Shown one piece after another: positions 9,286-18,048 of a DNA stretch of 64,000 nt; the first letter of the stretch is position 1, and each line of letters opens with the position of its first letter. The position numbers and the translations under genes are program-made. The stretch spans positions 4,606,001 through 4,670,000 of the forward strand of contig NZ_LT906480.1 in the NCBI RefSeq assembly GCF_900186865.1. The letters are read 5' to 3'. Source of the DNA: Stenotrophomonas maltophilia (GTDB taxonomy: Bacteria; Pseudomonadota; Gammaproteobacteria; Xanthomonadales; Xanthomonadaceae). The notes below the pieces were generated by a model. The model ran no database searches and was not told the origin of the DNA. It saw nothing but the letters and a program-made list of their open reading frames with translations.

Positions 9286-10371
9286 ATGGACAGCGTCGAT
9301 GTCGTGGTGATCGGAGGTGGCCAGGCGGGTCTTTCGGCTGGCTACTTCCTGCGTCGCAGCGGGCTGTCCTATGTGATTCTTGATGCCGAAACGTCACCTG
9401 GCGGGGCGTGGCAGCATGCGTGGAAATCCCTGCATCTGTTCTCGCCGGCGGGCTGGAGCTCGATTCCCGGTTGGCCGATGCCTGCTACCCGGGAACCGTG
9501 CCCGTCGCAGGCGGAAGTGCTCGACTACCTCGCGCGCTACGAGCATAAGTATGCGCTGCCCGTCATCCGTCCCGTGCAGGTGAAACGCATCAGCCGCTCG
9601 GGGAGCCGGCTGCGGGTGGAAGCAGATGACGGCCGGCAGTGGCAGACACGTGCAGTGATCAGCGCCACGGGTACGTGGCGGCATCCCTGCACGCCCGGAT
9701 ATGAAGGTCTGGACGCTTTCGGCGGCGTGCAGCTGCACTCGGCCCACTACAGCCATCCCGAACCCTTCGCCGGAATGCGCGTGGCCATCATCGGCAGCGG
9801 CAACTCAGGCGCACAGATTCTGGCCGAGGTCTCCAAGGTGGCCAAGACCACGTGGATCACCCAGCGGGCGCCAGCCTTCCTGGCCGACGATGTCGACGGG
9901 CGCGTTCTGTTCGCACGCGCAACCGAGAAGTGGAGGGCTCAGCAGGAAGGACGTGAGCCGGATATTCAGCGGGATGGTTTTGGCGACATCGTGATGGTGC
10001 CGCCGGTGGTGGACGCACGGCGCCGCGGTGTACTGGTCTCCATGCCGCCACCCGTCCGTTTCACCGCCACCGGCATGCAGTGGGCAGATGGCAGCGAACG
10101 CAACTTCGACGCGGTGATCTGGTGCACCGGCTTCCGGCCGGTATTGTCGCACCTGGAAGGACTGGGCATTGTCAACGCTCGTGGTCGGATCGACGTGGAT
10201 GACACCCAGGTTCGGTCGGTCGCAGCGCCATCGGTTTGGCTGCTCGGCTATGGCGACTGGAATGGCGCAGCATCGGCCACGCTGATCGGGGTGACCCGAT
10301 ACGCGCGCGAGGCAGTAAGGCAGATCAGCGACTACATCGGGGAGGCTTCTCCGGTGTTATCTCGCGCGTGA
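9286..10371 (+). CDS. arsO: ArsO-like flavin-binding monooxygenase
   Basis: A 361-residue FAD/NADPH enzyme of the class B monooxygenase / TrkA-like group often found in ars operons and named ArsO. The FAD site is VVIGGGQAGLSAGYFLRRSG at the N-terminus, and the NADPH Rossmann motif is IIGSGNSGAQILAEV in the middle. The conserved FSPAGWSSIPGWPMP segment is typical. Its arsenical substrate is not established. ATG 9286 is preceded by GAGGAAG at ideal spacing, so the upstream in-frame GTG at 9262 is unlikely. Its last 40 bases overlap the convergent third arsC. Confidence 0.8.
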   Translation: MDSVDVVVIGGGQAGLSAGYFLRRSGLSYVILDAETSPGGAWQHAWKSLHLFSPAGWSSIPGWPMPATREPCPSQAEVLDYLARYEHKYALPVIRPVQVKRISRSGSRLRVEADDGRQWQTRAVISATGTWRHPCTPGYEGLDAFGGVQLHSAHYSHPEPFAGMRVAIIGSGNSGAQILAEVSKVAKTTWITQRAPAFLADDVDGRVLFARATEKWRAQQEGREPDIQRDGFGDIVMVPPVVDARRRGVLVSMPPPVRFTATGMQWADGSERNFDAVIWCTGFRPVLSHLEGLGIVNARGRIDVDDTQVRSVAAPSVWLLGYGDWNGAASATLIGVTRYAREAVRQISDYIGEASPVLSRA

Positions 10372-10865
10372 GCCTCGGCGCCATTGCCCAGCGCCCGCAC
10401 CTGCGATTGCAGGGCCATGCGGTCCAGCGCTTCAGGCTTAAGCGCCAACAGCAATCCGAGACGGTGCTGGAGCTGGTGAAGCGTGCTCAGGAACGCCTTA
10501 TGGACCTGATCAGCACTGCCCTGCACTGCGGCCGGGTCGGGGATGCCCCAGTGGGCGGTAGCCGGGTGGCCCGGCCACACGGGACACGCTTCACCCGCGG
10601 CACGATCGCACACCGTTACGATGAGATCCATCTGCGGTGCTTCCGGACCTGCGAATGCATCCCACGGCTTGCTCGACAGCCCGGCAACGTCGAAGCCAAT
10701 CTCCGAGAGCACCTGCAGGGCCACCGGATGAACTACGCCCTTGGGATGACTGCCCGCACTGTAAGCGCGGATACGTTCGCGCCCTAAATGGCTGGCCAGT
10801 GCTTCGGCAAGAATGCTGCGCGCCGAGTTGCCTGTGCAAAGGAACAGAACATTCAGGGGACGCAT
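10332..10865 (-). CDS. arsC: Third arsenate reductase, LMW-phosphatase type
   Basis: A 177-residue paralogue of the arsC at 7682, with P-loop CTGNSARS and the Cys pair in VTVCDRAAGEACPVWPG, followed by AHWGIPDPA. It has an extended C-terminal tail of about 20 residues after the core, and that tail is encoded in the overlap with the end of arsO. It is read alone, leftward, from its own promoter region, which carries a half-conserved version of the arsR operator (10883-10896). It is probably an additional ArsR-controlled reductase, and could prefer a different reductant. Confidence 0.9.
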   Translation of the reverse strand: MRPLNVLFLCTGNSARSILAEALASHLGRERIRAYSAGSHPKGVVHPVALQVLSEIGFDVAGLSSKPWDAFAGPEAPQMDLIVTVCDRAAGEACPVWPGHPATAHWGIPDPAAVQGSADQVHKAFLSTLHQLQHRLGLLLALKPEALDRMALQSQVRALGNGAEAHARDNTGEASPM

Positions 10866-10882
10866 GTCATCGCAACCATTTA

Positions 10883-10896
10883 TCTAGAATAATCGA
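10883..10896. promoter_or_regulatory. Candidate ArsR box upstream of third arsC
   Basis: On the minus strand this reads TCGATTATTCTAGA, sharing ATTATTCTAGA with the arsH/arsR operator at 7322-7341. It lies 18 bases upstream of the arsC start at 10865, suitable for repression by the same ArsR. Confidence 0.6.
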
Positions 10897-10939
10897 AGTA
10901 TTGCCTTGCCATATGTCAACTCGATGACTGCCGAAAAGG

Positions 10940-10965
10940 AAGCGGGCACCCCTCGGTGCCCGCTT
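10940..10965 (-). terminator. Rho-independent terminator of the SulP gene
   Basis: An 11-bp perfect stem (AAGCGGGCACC / GGTGCCCGCTT) with a four-base loop, 12 bases past the sulP stop. On the minus strand it is followed by CCTTTTC, a short U-run. Confidence 0.8.
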
Positions 10966-10976
10966 CGCTCATCTGT

Positions 10977-12455
10977 TCAATGACCCGACGACCGTGTGGC
11001 GCCTGGCGTACGATGCTTTCCCAAGCGGTCTACCAAGGTCTCACTTGCATCGTTGAGACCGAACACCTCAACGGTCGCGCCGTGCTCGCGCAGCTTCATC
11101 ACTACCCGGTCGAGCGCATCAACGGCGGTCACGTCCCAGAAGTGGGCGTCCTTCAGATCGATGATGACCTCCTTGGGGACATCCAGATAGTTGAAGCTAC
11201 TCACGAACTGTCCAGAAGACGCAAAGAACACCTGCCCCTTCACAACGTAGACGCGCGAGTCGGTCTCGACCTGGGTGTCGTCGATGATCAGCATCTTGCC
11301 GACCTTGCGGGTGAAGAACACCGCCGACAGGATCACGCCTGTCAACACGCCTTTGGCGAGGTCGTGGGTAGCCACGGTCACGATGACCGTGCCAATCATC
11401 ACGACCGAAGAGCTCTTGGGATGAATGGCCAGCTCGCGCAGCGAGCGCCAGCTGAAGGTGCCGATGCTGACCATGATCATCACTGCGACCAGTGCGGCCA
11501 TTGGAATCTGACTCACCAGGTTTGACCCATAAACAACCAGAAGGAGCAAAACCACGCCGGCCACAAGGCACGAGAGACGGCCCCGGCCACCGGAAGTGAT
11601 GTTGATCACCGACTGGCCGATCATTGCACAGCCTGCCATGCCCCCAAAGAAGCCCGTTACGGTGTTAGCCAAGCCTTGGCCCGCACATTCGCGATTCTTC
11701 TGGCTCGGGGTATCGGTCATGTCTTCGACGATCTGCGCGGTCATCAGCGATTCCAACAAGCCAACGACCGCCAAAGTCGCCGAAACCGGCAGCAGGATCT
11801 GGAGTGTTTCCCAGGTGAATGGCACATCCGGAATCAGGAACGACGGCAGGCTGTCAGGCAGCGCCCCCATGTCGCCTACGGTGCGTACCTGGAAGCCGAA
11901 ATACATGGAAGCGGCCGTGAGAACCACGATCGCCACCAATGCCGAAGGAACGGCTTTGGTCAGCAGCGGCAGCAGGTAGATGATTGCCAGACCCACAGCA
12001 CAGATCGCATACACCATCCACGGCATGCCGATGAGCTCGGGAAGCTGCGCCATGAAAATGAGAATCGCCAGTGCATTCACAAATCCGGTCACCACCGAGC
12101 GCGACACAAAGCGCATCAGCGAGCCCAACCGCAGGGCGCCGGCCAGCATCTGCAGGACGCCGGCCAGGATGGTGGCGGCAAACAGATACTGAATGCCGTG
12201 CTCGCGCACCAGCGTGACCATCACCAACGCCATGGCGCCGGTCGCAGCCGAGATCATGCCAGGGCGGCCACCGGCGATGGCGGTGATGACGGCGATGCAG
12301 AACGAGGCATACAAACCTACCCTTGGGTCGACGCCGGCGATGATGGAAAACGCGATTGCCTCAGGAATCAGGGCTAGCGCAACGACAATGCCCGACAGCA
12401 GGTCACCACGGATGTTACCGAGCCATTGCTGGCGCAGGGGATAAATTGCAGACAT
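10977..12455 (-). CDS. SulP family anion permease with STAS domain
   Basis: A 492-residue inner-membrane transporter of the SLC26/SulP family, importing sulfate, bicarbonate or a related anion. The N-terminus carries the family start ([26 protein letters not shown]) and [19 protein letters not shown]. The middle holds [27 protein letters not shown], and the C-terminal 110 residues form a STAS domain ([32 protein letters not shown]). I start it at ATG 12455 with GGAG ten bases upstream; the open frame continues 29 codons further but those residues are not family-like. It stands alone, with its own terminator. Confidence 0.9.
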   Translation of the reverse strand: MSAIYPLRQQWLGNIRGDLLSGIVVALALIPEAIAFSIIAGVDPRVGLYASFCIAVITAIAGGRPGMISAATGAMALVMVTLVREHGIQYLFAATILAGVLQMLAGALRLGSLMRFVSRSVVTGFVNALAILIFMAQLPELIGMPWMVYAICAVGLAIIYLLPLLTKAVPSALVAIVVLTAASMYFGFQVRTVGDMGALPDSLPSFLIPDVPFTWETLQILLPVSATLAVVGLLESLMTAQIVEDMTDTPSQKNRECAGQGLANTVTGFFGGMAGCAMIGQSVINITSGGRGRLSCLVAGVVLLLLVVYGSNLVSQIPMAALVAVMIMVSIGTFSWRSLRELAIHPKSSSVVMIGTVIVTVATHDLAKGVLTGVILSAVFFTRKVGKMLIIDDTQVETDSRVYVVKGQVFFASSGQFVSSFNYLDVPKEVIIDLKDAHFWDVTAVDALDRVVMKLREHGATVEVFGLNDASETLVDRLGKHRTPGATRSSGH

Positions 12456-12872
12456 AGAAAATGATCTCCGCGCACAGCCGTGCGCGCCAAACGAAAGAAA
12501 CAGGCACCCTTCCAGACCTATGTGTCTGGGTCGCTTCTTCAATCAAGCATCAGGGTGGAGTCATCGCTAGCCGATCCGTTGGGTACTTGACGGTATATTG
12601 TAGACTTGCATAGCGCCTGAGGGGAAATCCGGCCGGCATCGCGGTCGCGTCGGTGCATTCTCAAGGGTAGCTTCCCAGATCCCAAGAGCATTTCGCAGGC
12701 GAAGTCGACAAGCTGGTAGGCAGTTGATCAGATTGAATTGAGCTCTGACCGAATCGCCAAAGAAGAGGTGGACATTCGCCGCGGGGCCTATGTCCGCTAT
12801 CGGCCAAAAGCGGTCAGTTGGACGGGTTGAACTGGGGCCGAAAGATTCTGCTCTCAGCCCCAGAAATGGCGA
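12456..12872. other. Region between SulP gene and quinone oxidoreductase
   Basis: About 417 bases with no supported gene. It should contain the sulP promoter on the minus strand and holds one copy of the dispersed palindrome (12790-12815, TGTCCGCTATCGGCC then AAAAGCGGTCAG). Confidence 0.4.
12790..12815. repeat. Dispersed palindrome copy
   Basis: ATGTCCGCTATCGGCCAAAA followed by GCGGTC is an imperfect hairpin with GTCCGCT / AGCGGTC arms, the same motif family as at 33430 and 33488. Confidence 0.55.
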
Positions 12873-13862
12873 TTAGACTGTCACCACGATCTTTCCAATC
12901 TGCTGATTGGCCTCAAGGAAACGATGGGCTTCCTGGATGTCACTCAGAGGGAAGGTCTTGGCGATTATCGGGCTCAGTGCTCCAGACTCCAGCCCCTGCA
13001 GAATAAACGCCTTGGCACGTTCAAGGACTTCTGGGTCGGCCACAATTTCTGCATAGAGATAGCCCTTGAGGGTTAGGCTTTTGCCCAGCACGGTAAACAG
13101 CGGGAATGGCGTCGGTTCCGAGCTGAGTGCACCGTATACCAGCAGAATGCCACCTCGGGCCATGCTCTGCGTGAGGGGCTCGAAGGACCGCCCGCCAACC
13201 GGGTCGAACACAACGCGGGCGCCTTGTCCGGCCGTTATCTCCATCACGCGCTCGACGATATCCTCTTCGTCACTCACGATCACATACGCGGCACCAGCAT
13301 CCAGAAGGGCCTGTTTCTTCGCACGGGTTCGCGTGATTGCAATTGGTGTGGCGCCGACCATGCGTGCTATCTGGAAGGCAGCCAGACCGACACTGCTTGA
13401 TGCCGCGGTGACAAGGACAAAGTCGTGTTGCCCGAGTTTGGCCTGCTCGATGAGTGCACCCCAGGCGGTGACGTACTGCATCCAGGACGCAGCAGCCTCT
13501 TCAAAGGACAACCTCTCGGGGCTCTTCACCACCAGATGAGCAGGTACATTGGCCAGCTCTCCGTAGGTGCCCCAACGGGCGATGTCCAGAGGCGGGATGA
13601 GAGCGACTGCATCACCCACCTTGATCCCGGTTACTGCGCTACCCACTGCAACCACGATGCCTGCGGCCTCGTAGCCCAGGCGGCTAGGGAACTCGGCTTC
13701 CTGTAGGTATGCGTGATTGCGAAACATCACCTCGGCTCGGTTCAAGCCAATCGCTTTGACGCCAATCTGCACCTCGTTTGCCGCCGGTGCCGATACGTCC
13801 AAATTTTCCAGCTTCAGAACACTGGCGTCACCGTATTCATGGATTCTGACAATGCGTGCCAT
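12873..13862 (-). CDS. Zinc-independent quinone oxidoreductase / MDR superfamily
   Basis: A 329-residue NADPH-dependent medium-chain dehydrogenase/reductase. The N-terminal catalytic domain lacks the zinc ligands (GLNRAEVMFRNHAYL instead of a GHExxG zinc site), which puts it with zeta-crystallin-like quinone reductases. The nucleotide-binding domain has VTAASSSVGLAAFQIARMVG and a basic patch (TRTRAKK) that favours NADPH. It probably reduces quinones or alpha,beta-unsaturated carbonyls. It lies divergent from a broken LysR gene that was probably its regulator. Start ATG at 13862 is the only sensible one. Confidence 0.85.
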   Translation of the reverse strand: MARIVRIHEYGDASVLKLENLDVSAPAANEVQIGVKAIGLNRAEVMFRNHAYLQEAEFPSRLGYEAAGIVVAVGSAVTGIKVGDAVALIPPLDIARWGTYGELANVPAHLVVKSPERLSFEEAAASWMQYVTAWGALIEQAKLGQHDFVLVTAASSSVGLAAFQIARMVGATPIAITRTRAKKQALLDAGAAYVIVSDEEDIVERVMEITAGQGARVVFDPVGGRSFEPLTQSMARGGILLVYGALSSEPTPFPLFTVLGKSLTLKGYLYAEIVADPEVLERAKAFILQGLESGALSPIIAKTFPLSDIQEAHRFLEANQQIGKIVVTV

Positions 13863-14002
13863 TGCGGATACCTCGTTTTTGAATGGGCTTCGAAGTGCGC
13901 AGGAAAGGTCTGCGGCTAATCGAAGAGTGAATAAAATGTAATCATTGGTTGGTAGCGGATAAAGGCCTACTATGACGTAATATTTGAAACAGAGAGTTTT
14001 TA

Positions 14003-14235
14003 ATGGATCGCCCGACCCAGATGGCTACGTTCGTCAGAGCTGGGATCATTCAGCCCTGCTGCGGATGACCTCAACCTATCCCCTCAGTTGGTGGGAAAGC
14101 AGGTAAAAATGCTCGAACAACACCTGGGGGTTTCCTTGCTGCATCGGACTACGCGCAGGCAAAGCCTCACCGGGAACACAATGGCGGCTATTGGCCGACA
14201 CCCATCTGATGCAACAAACTCAAACCGGCCAAACG
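14003..14235 (+). pseudogene. LysR-type regulator remnant, frameshifted and truncated
   Basis: From ATG 14003 the frame reads MDRPTQMATFVRAG, then one extra base shifts it. The next frame continues with SFSPAADDLNLSPQLVGKQV and KMLEQHLGVSLLHRTTRRQS, the winged-helix DNA-binding domain of a LysR regulator. The similarity ends around 14235, leaving only about 75 codons, with no substrate-binding domain. It is divergent from the quinone oxidoreductase and was presumably its activator. It is too short and too broken to be functional. Confidence 0.75.
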
Positions 14236-14331
14236 CGGTTATCTGGTAACTACAGAACCAGGGGGCGATTCACACAGCTTTTCACTCGATATAAGCGGGG
14301 CCTGACGCCGAAGCGGCAGGCCCTAAGCTCA

Positions 14332-15075
14332 TTAGAATTCCTGCACCGTTGGGCGCAGAACGATCTCGTTAATATCCACTTCAGCAGGCTGCTCAATTGC
14401 GAAGGCGATAGCCCGAGCGACGGATTGAGCGGGAATTGCATGCTTGTAGAAGTCCACCACGAAATCGCGGCTCTGTTGGTGGGTGCTGCCGAATTTCAAC
14501 TCGGAGTCCACAGCACCCGGTTCGATAGTCGTGGTGCGAATGCTGCCACCGACTTCGTGACGCAGTCCTTCGGAAATGGCCCGTACAGCAAACTTGGTGC
14601 CGCTGTACACCGTGCCGCCAGGGCTGAATATCTTCAGGCCTGCAACCGATGCGATGTTGATGAAGTGGCCACTGTTTTGTTTCTGGAAGACCGGCAATGC
14701 AGCCGCGACTCCGTACAGCAGCCCCTTGATGTTGATGTCGATCATGCGATCCCACTCGTCAGTGCGAGCATCACTGAGCGGTGCAATCGCCATCAGCCCG
14801 GCATTGTTGACCAGTACATCAATGCGCCCGTAGGTGTCCACGGTACCTTGAATGAGCGCTTTGACTTCTTCCTGAGAGGTGACATCGGTCTGATACGCGA
14901 TTGCCTGACCACCTGCATTGGTCAGCTCAGTCACCAATGCGTCGAGTTTATCTTTGCGGCGTGCGGCCAGCACTACGCGCGCGCCAAGCGCAGCAAGGTG
15001 GCGTGCAGTCGCTTCACCCAAGCCACTGCTGGCGCCGGTGATAACGACAACTTTTCCAGAAATGTTATTGCTCAT
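14332..15075 (-). CDS. Short-chain dehydrogenase/reductase (SDR)
   Basis: A 247-residue classical SDR. It has the cofactor motif TGASSGLG near the N-terminus, RR in VVLAARRKDK that suggests NADPH, the NNAG motif in VLVNNAGLMAIAPL, Ser in INIASVAGLK, and the catalytic YSGTK. The substrate is unknown; the family includes many carbonyl reductases. ATG 15075 has GAGG eight bases upstream; an ATG 36 bases earlier has no such site. A truncated gene start (ATG 15219) lies divergent from it, suggesting another regulator/oxidoreductase pair broken by an insertion. Confidence 0.88.
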   Translation of the reverse strand: MSNNISGKVVVITGASSGLGEATARHLAALGARVVLAARRKDKLDALVTELTNAGGQAIAYQTDVTSQEEVKALIQGTVDTYGRIDVLVNNAGLMAIAPLSDARTDEWDRMIDINIKGLLYGVAAALPVFQKQNSGHFINIASVAGLKIFSPGGTVYSGTKFAVRAISEGLRHEVGGSIRTTTIEPGAVDSELKFGSTHQQSRDFVVDFYKHAIPAQSVARAIAFAIEQPAEVDINEIVLRPTVQEF

Positions 15076-15206
15076 GTTGAGAACCTCATCGGCGGGTTTG
15101 TATTTCGCCATGGCTGATTAACCTGGCAGTGAACAAATCTTAGCCCCATGATTGATCTCAATAAATGGAAATTATTGGATTAAGCTATTCCTGAATATGG
15201 AACAAA

Positions 15207-15230
15207 TAGGAGGGCAACATGCTTAACCGC
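15207..15230 (+). pseudogene. Orphan gene start cut off by IS30 fragment
   Basis: AGGAGGGCAAC directly precedes ATG 15219, an excellent translation start, but after a few codons (MLNRS) the sequence becomes the interior of an IS30-family transposase. The position, divergent from the SDR gene, suggests a lost LysR-type regulator, although too little remains to identify it. Confidence 0.4.
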
Positions 15231-15874
15231 TCAAAGCCGGCAAGGTGAGCCACACGACGGTCTACCGGTATGCACGCGAGCTCGGCTTGCACTCGCACTT
15301 GCGGCAACCGAAGCGGCGTCGCGGTTACGGCCAGCGCCGCACGGGCCGCTTCGCCGACCGCAAGCCGATTCAGGCTCGACCGCCTGAAGTCGCCGAGCGA
15401 AGCCGCATTGGCGACTGGGAAGGCGACTCGGTGCGTCCCGCACGCGGCACGGGCGCGGTGATCACATTGGTCGAGCGGCGAAGCGGCTTCGTGCGCCTGA
15501 CCTGGAGTCCGGACGGCACCGCCGATGCCGTCTCGCAAGCCATCGAGTGCCGCATGGATCGGCTGGCCGACTACATCCACACCATCACCTTCGATCGAGG
15601 CAGCGAGTTCGCCGAGGACCGCAGGCTGGAGAGATCACTCAAGGCTGCGATCTACTTCGCCGATCCGCACAGCCCGTGGCAACGCGGCTGCAACGAGAAC
15701 CTCAACGGCCTGCTGCCACAGTATTTCCCGCGCAGCCGCGACTTCTCGACCATCACCATGGAAGAGCTACAAGCCGCCGAGGATCGTCTCAACGACAGGC
15801 CCAGAAAGAGGCTCGGCTACCTAACCCCAAGCGAGGTATTCTTCAACCCCAACCACATTGCACTTCAACGTTGA
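15226..15874 (+). pseudogene. IS30-family transposase, 5'-truncated
   Basis: The open frame encodes about 209 residues of the C-terminal catalytic part of an IS30-type DDE transposase: VSHTTVYRYAREL at the left, then RIGDWEGDSVRP, TFDRGSEFAEDRRL, and YFADPHSPWQRGCNENLNGL with the final Glu. The N-terminal helix-turn-helix half (about 120 residues in family members) is missing. In-frame similarity starts only at LKAGKVSHTT near 15228, so the element was cut on its left. No matching left inverted repeat is visible. It is probably inactive. Confidence 0.85.
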
Positions 15875-15970
15875 ATTCGCCGGGGGATTACCATTCAACC
15901 GGAGGGGTGAGCCACCGAGCCTCAGTGCCCCGCTTTTCAAGGTGTGTGCCCTACAGAGTCTTGCGACGCG

Positions 15971-16876
15971 TCAGGGCAAAGCTGGCAACGATCCAACGGC
16001 GACCAGCATTTCATCAAATACCGCTCGAACCCTTCCCGGAATTGGGCCACGCTGAGGCCGATAGACGTACAACCCCCATGCCGGAGGTTCTTCGTTCTCC
16101 AGCACTTGCACGAGCTTCCCGCTGGCAATGTAGGGGGCGGCCATGTAGTCCGCCAGTTGCGCGAACGCGATCCCGGCCAGCGCCGCTCCCATTTCCATGT
16201 CGGCATTGTCGGCGACGAGAGTGGGTGCGGTAGGTGTCCACTGGCGTCCCGCCTTGAAGTGCCAAGGCCAGGGACGGCCGGTATTGATATCCAAGGCCAC
16301 GGTAACTGGCAGGCTGCTTAGCGCATCGATTTTTGCAGGTACGCCCACTTTCTTGATCAGGCGCGGAGCGGCAACGATGGGGAGTCTCATGTCGGCGGCC
16401 TTGCGTGCGACGAAGCGGCTATCGCGCATGAATCCGACCCTGATCCCGACGTCAATCCCTTCGTCAACCGTATTGCTGATGCGATCGGACAGGCGCACAT
16501 CCAGCGTGATGCCCGGATGACGCTCGGCCACGCGCTCCAGTGCCGGTAGCACCGCTCTGGTGCCCAGGCTGTGCGGTGCGGTGATGCGAACCGTACCGGA
16601 CAGAGAGGCCTGCTGGTCGGAGCCAGGCGTTCGCCACAGATCCTCGAACTGCTCCAATGCGGGGCGCACTCGGTCTAGCAGCCCTTCGCCGAAGGCGGTG
16701 ATGCGCACCTGGCGCGTGCTTCGATGAAACAACACCTCGCCGTAGTGTTGCTCCAGTTGCTGGATGGCACGGGTTACACCTTGCGGAGAAGTCCCCAGCC
16801 GGGCGGCCGCATCGCGAAAACTGCTGCTTTCGGCCGCCACCCGAAAGATACGCAGTAGTTCCATTTCCTTGTTCAT
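15971..16876 (-). CDS. LysR-type transcriptional regulator
   Basis: A 301-residue regulator. The N-terminal winged helix is intact (LLRIFRVAAESSSFRDAAAR, GTSPQGVTRAIQQLEQHYG), followed by the periplasmic-binding-like effector domain (GTVRITAPHSLGTRAVLP, MRDSRFVARKAADMR). It lies divergent from the SnoaL/GNAT/nitrilase operon, so it probably controls that operon and itself from the 154-base gap. A closely similar but truncated copy of its effector domain lies at 32619-33185, showing that two related lysR genes once existed in this region. Confidence 0.9.
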   Translation of the reverse strand: MNKEMELLRIFRVAAESSSFRDAAARLGTSPQGVTRAIQQLEQHYGEVLFHRSTRQVRITAFGEGLLDRVRPALEQFEDLWRTPGSDQQASLSGTVRITAPHSLGTRAVLPALERVAERHPGITLDVRLSDRISNTVDEGIDVGIRVGFMRDSRFVARKAADMRLPIVAAPRLIKKVGVPAKIDALSSLPVTVALDINTGRPWPWHFKAGRQWTPTAPTLVADNADMEMGAALAGIAFAQLADYMAAPYIASGKLVQVLENEEPPAWGLYVYRPQRGPIPGRVRAVFDEMLVAVGSLPALP

Positions 16877-17030
16877 GACGCACGCCTCATGGCCGGTTTT
16901 GCTGCTCGTTGATTGTTCCAGATTGTGAAATTATAAAATCGAAACAATTCCATATACAAGCGGGGAGCGGTTGCCCAGACTAACAGCACCCCGGAATGCT
17001 CCGCTCCGAACAACCCAATAAGGAACGCGA

Positions 17031-17438
17031 ATGAACGCTGCCACTCTCATCACTGCCTACTACGACGCCTTCAACCGCGGCGACCGCGAGGCCATGCTGT
17101 CCATGTTGACCGATGACGTCGCGCACGACTTGAACCAGGGCGCTCGTGAGGTCGGTCGCGAAGCCTTCCGCGCCTTCCTGCAGCGCATGGACCGCTGCTA
17201 TGGCGAGCAACTGCGCGGGATCGTGGTGATGGTCAGCGCCGACGGCCTGCGCGCAGGCGCGGAGTACGTGGTGCATGGCGAATACAAAGTGACGGACGAC
17301 GGGCTGCCGGAAGCCAAGGGCCAGCGTTACGTGCTGCCGGGTGGCGCGTTCTTCGACATCCGCGATGGCAAGATCGCTCGTGTCACCAACTACTACAACC
17401 TCGGCGACTGGATCGCACAGGTTGGAGGGGACGCCTGA
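17031..17438 (+). CDS. SnoaL-like / NTF2-fold protein
   Basis: A 135-residue protein with the cone-shaped NTF2-like fold: ATLITAYYDAFNRGDREAML at the N-terminus, and GGAFFDIRDGKIARVTNYYN at the C-terminal sheet. The family includes ketosteroid isomerases, polyketide cyclases and many binding proteins, so the specific reaction cannot be given. It is the first gene of a three-gene operon: its stop is directly followed by the GNAT start (TGAGATG). AGGAACGCG lies upstream of ATG 17031. It is divergent from the LysR gene. Confidence 0.8.
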   Translation: MNAATLITAYYDAFNRGDREAMLSMLTDDVAHDLNQGAREVGREAFRAFLQRMDRCYGEQLRGIVVMVSADGLRAGAEYVVHGEYKVTDDGLPEAKGQRYVLPGGAFFDIRDGKIARVTNYYNLGDWIAQVGGDA

Positions 17439-17439
17439 G

Positions 17440-18048
17440 ATGACCAGCGACGTGCAGGTGCTGGTTCGTCGTGGTCCGGACATTGCCGAATGGTTCGATG
17501 CCGTGGCAGGCCTGCGGGCGAGCGTCTTCCGCAGCTTTCCTTACCTGTACGAGGGCGACACCGAATACGAGAAGCACTACCTCGCTATGTACGCCCGTTC
17601 GGCAGACAGCCTGCTGGTACTCGCGCTCGCTGATGACGTGGTCGTGGGTGCGTCCACGGGATTGCCGCTCGGCGATGCGGAGCCGGCCTTCCACGTGCCG
17701 TTCGCCGATCGAGGAATCCCGATGGAGACAGTGTTTTACTGCGGCGAATCAGTCCTGCTTCCGGCCTTCCGGGGCCTTGGCCTGGGCCATCGCTTCTTTG
17801 ACGAACGCGAAGCGCATGCCCGTTCGTTGGGGGGCATGCAGTGGACATCGTTCGCGTCGGTGGATCGAGCAGACGACGATCCCCGGCGTCCTTCCAACTA
17901 CCGCAGTAATGATCCCTTCTGGACCCGTCGTGGCTACGTGCGGCAGTCGGACATGAAGGTTACGCTGCCCTGGAAACAGGTGGGTGAGCCGAGCGAAACC
18001 GAGCAGACGCTCACGATGTGGCTGCGCCCCCTGGAGAACGCGAAATGA
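17440..18048 (+). CDS. GNAT family N-acetyltransferase
   Basis: A 202-residue acetyl-CoA-dependent transferase. The acetyl-CoA loop is read in ESVLLPAFRGLGLGHRFFDE (the RGxGxG/A-like segment), with the preceding strand VFYCGE and the following helix HARSLGG. The acceptor is unknown. The ATG at 17440 comes one base after the SnoaL stop, and the end overlaps the next gene by four bases (ATGA), so translation of all three genes is coupled. In combination with a nitrilase-family enzyme it may modify and then hydrolyse an amide or nitrile, but this is inference. Confidence 0.8.
   Translation: MTSDVQVLVRRGPDIAEWFDAVAGLRASVFRSFPYLYEGDTEYEKHYLAMYARSADSLLVLALADDVVVGASTGLPLGDAEPAFHVPFADRGIPMETVFYCGESVLLPAFRGLGLGHRFFDEREAHARSLGGMQWTSFASVDRADDDPRRPSNYRSNDPFWTRRGYVRQSDMKVTLPWKQVGEPSETEQTLTMWLRPLENAK

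Noticed and set aside
14191..15117. 308-codon plus-strand frame opposite the SDR gene
   Set aside because: The SDR on the minus strand has TGASSGLG, NNAG and YxxxK; the plus frame has no domain.
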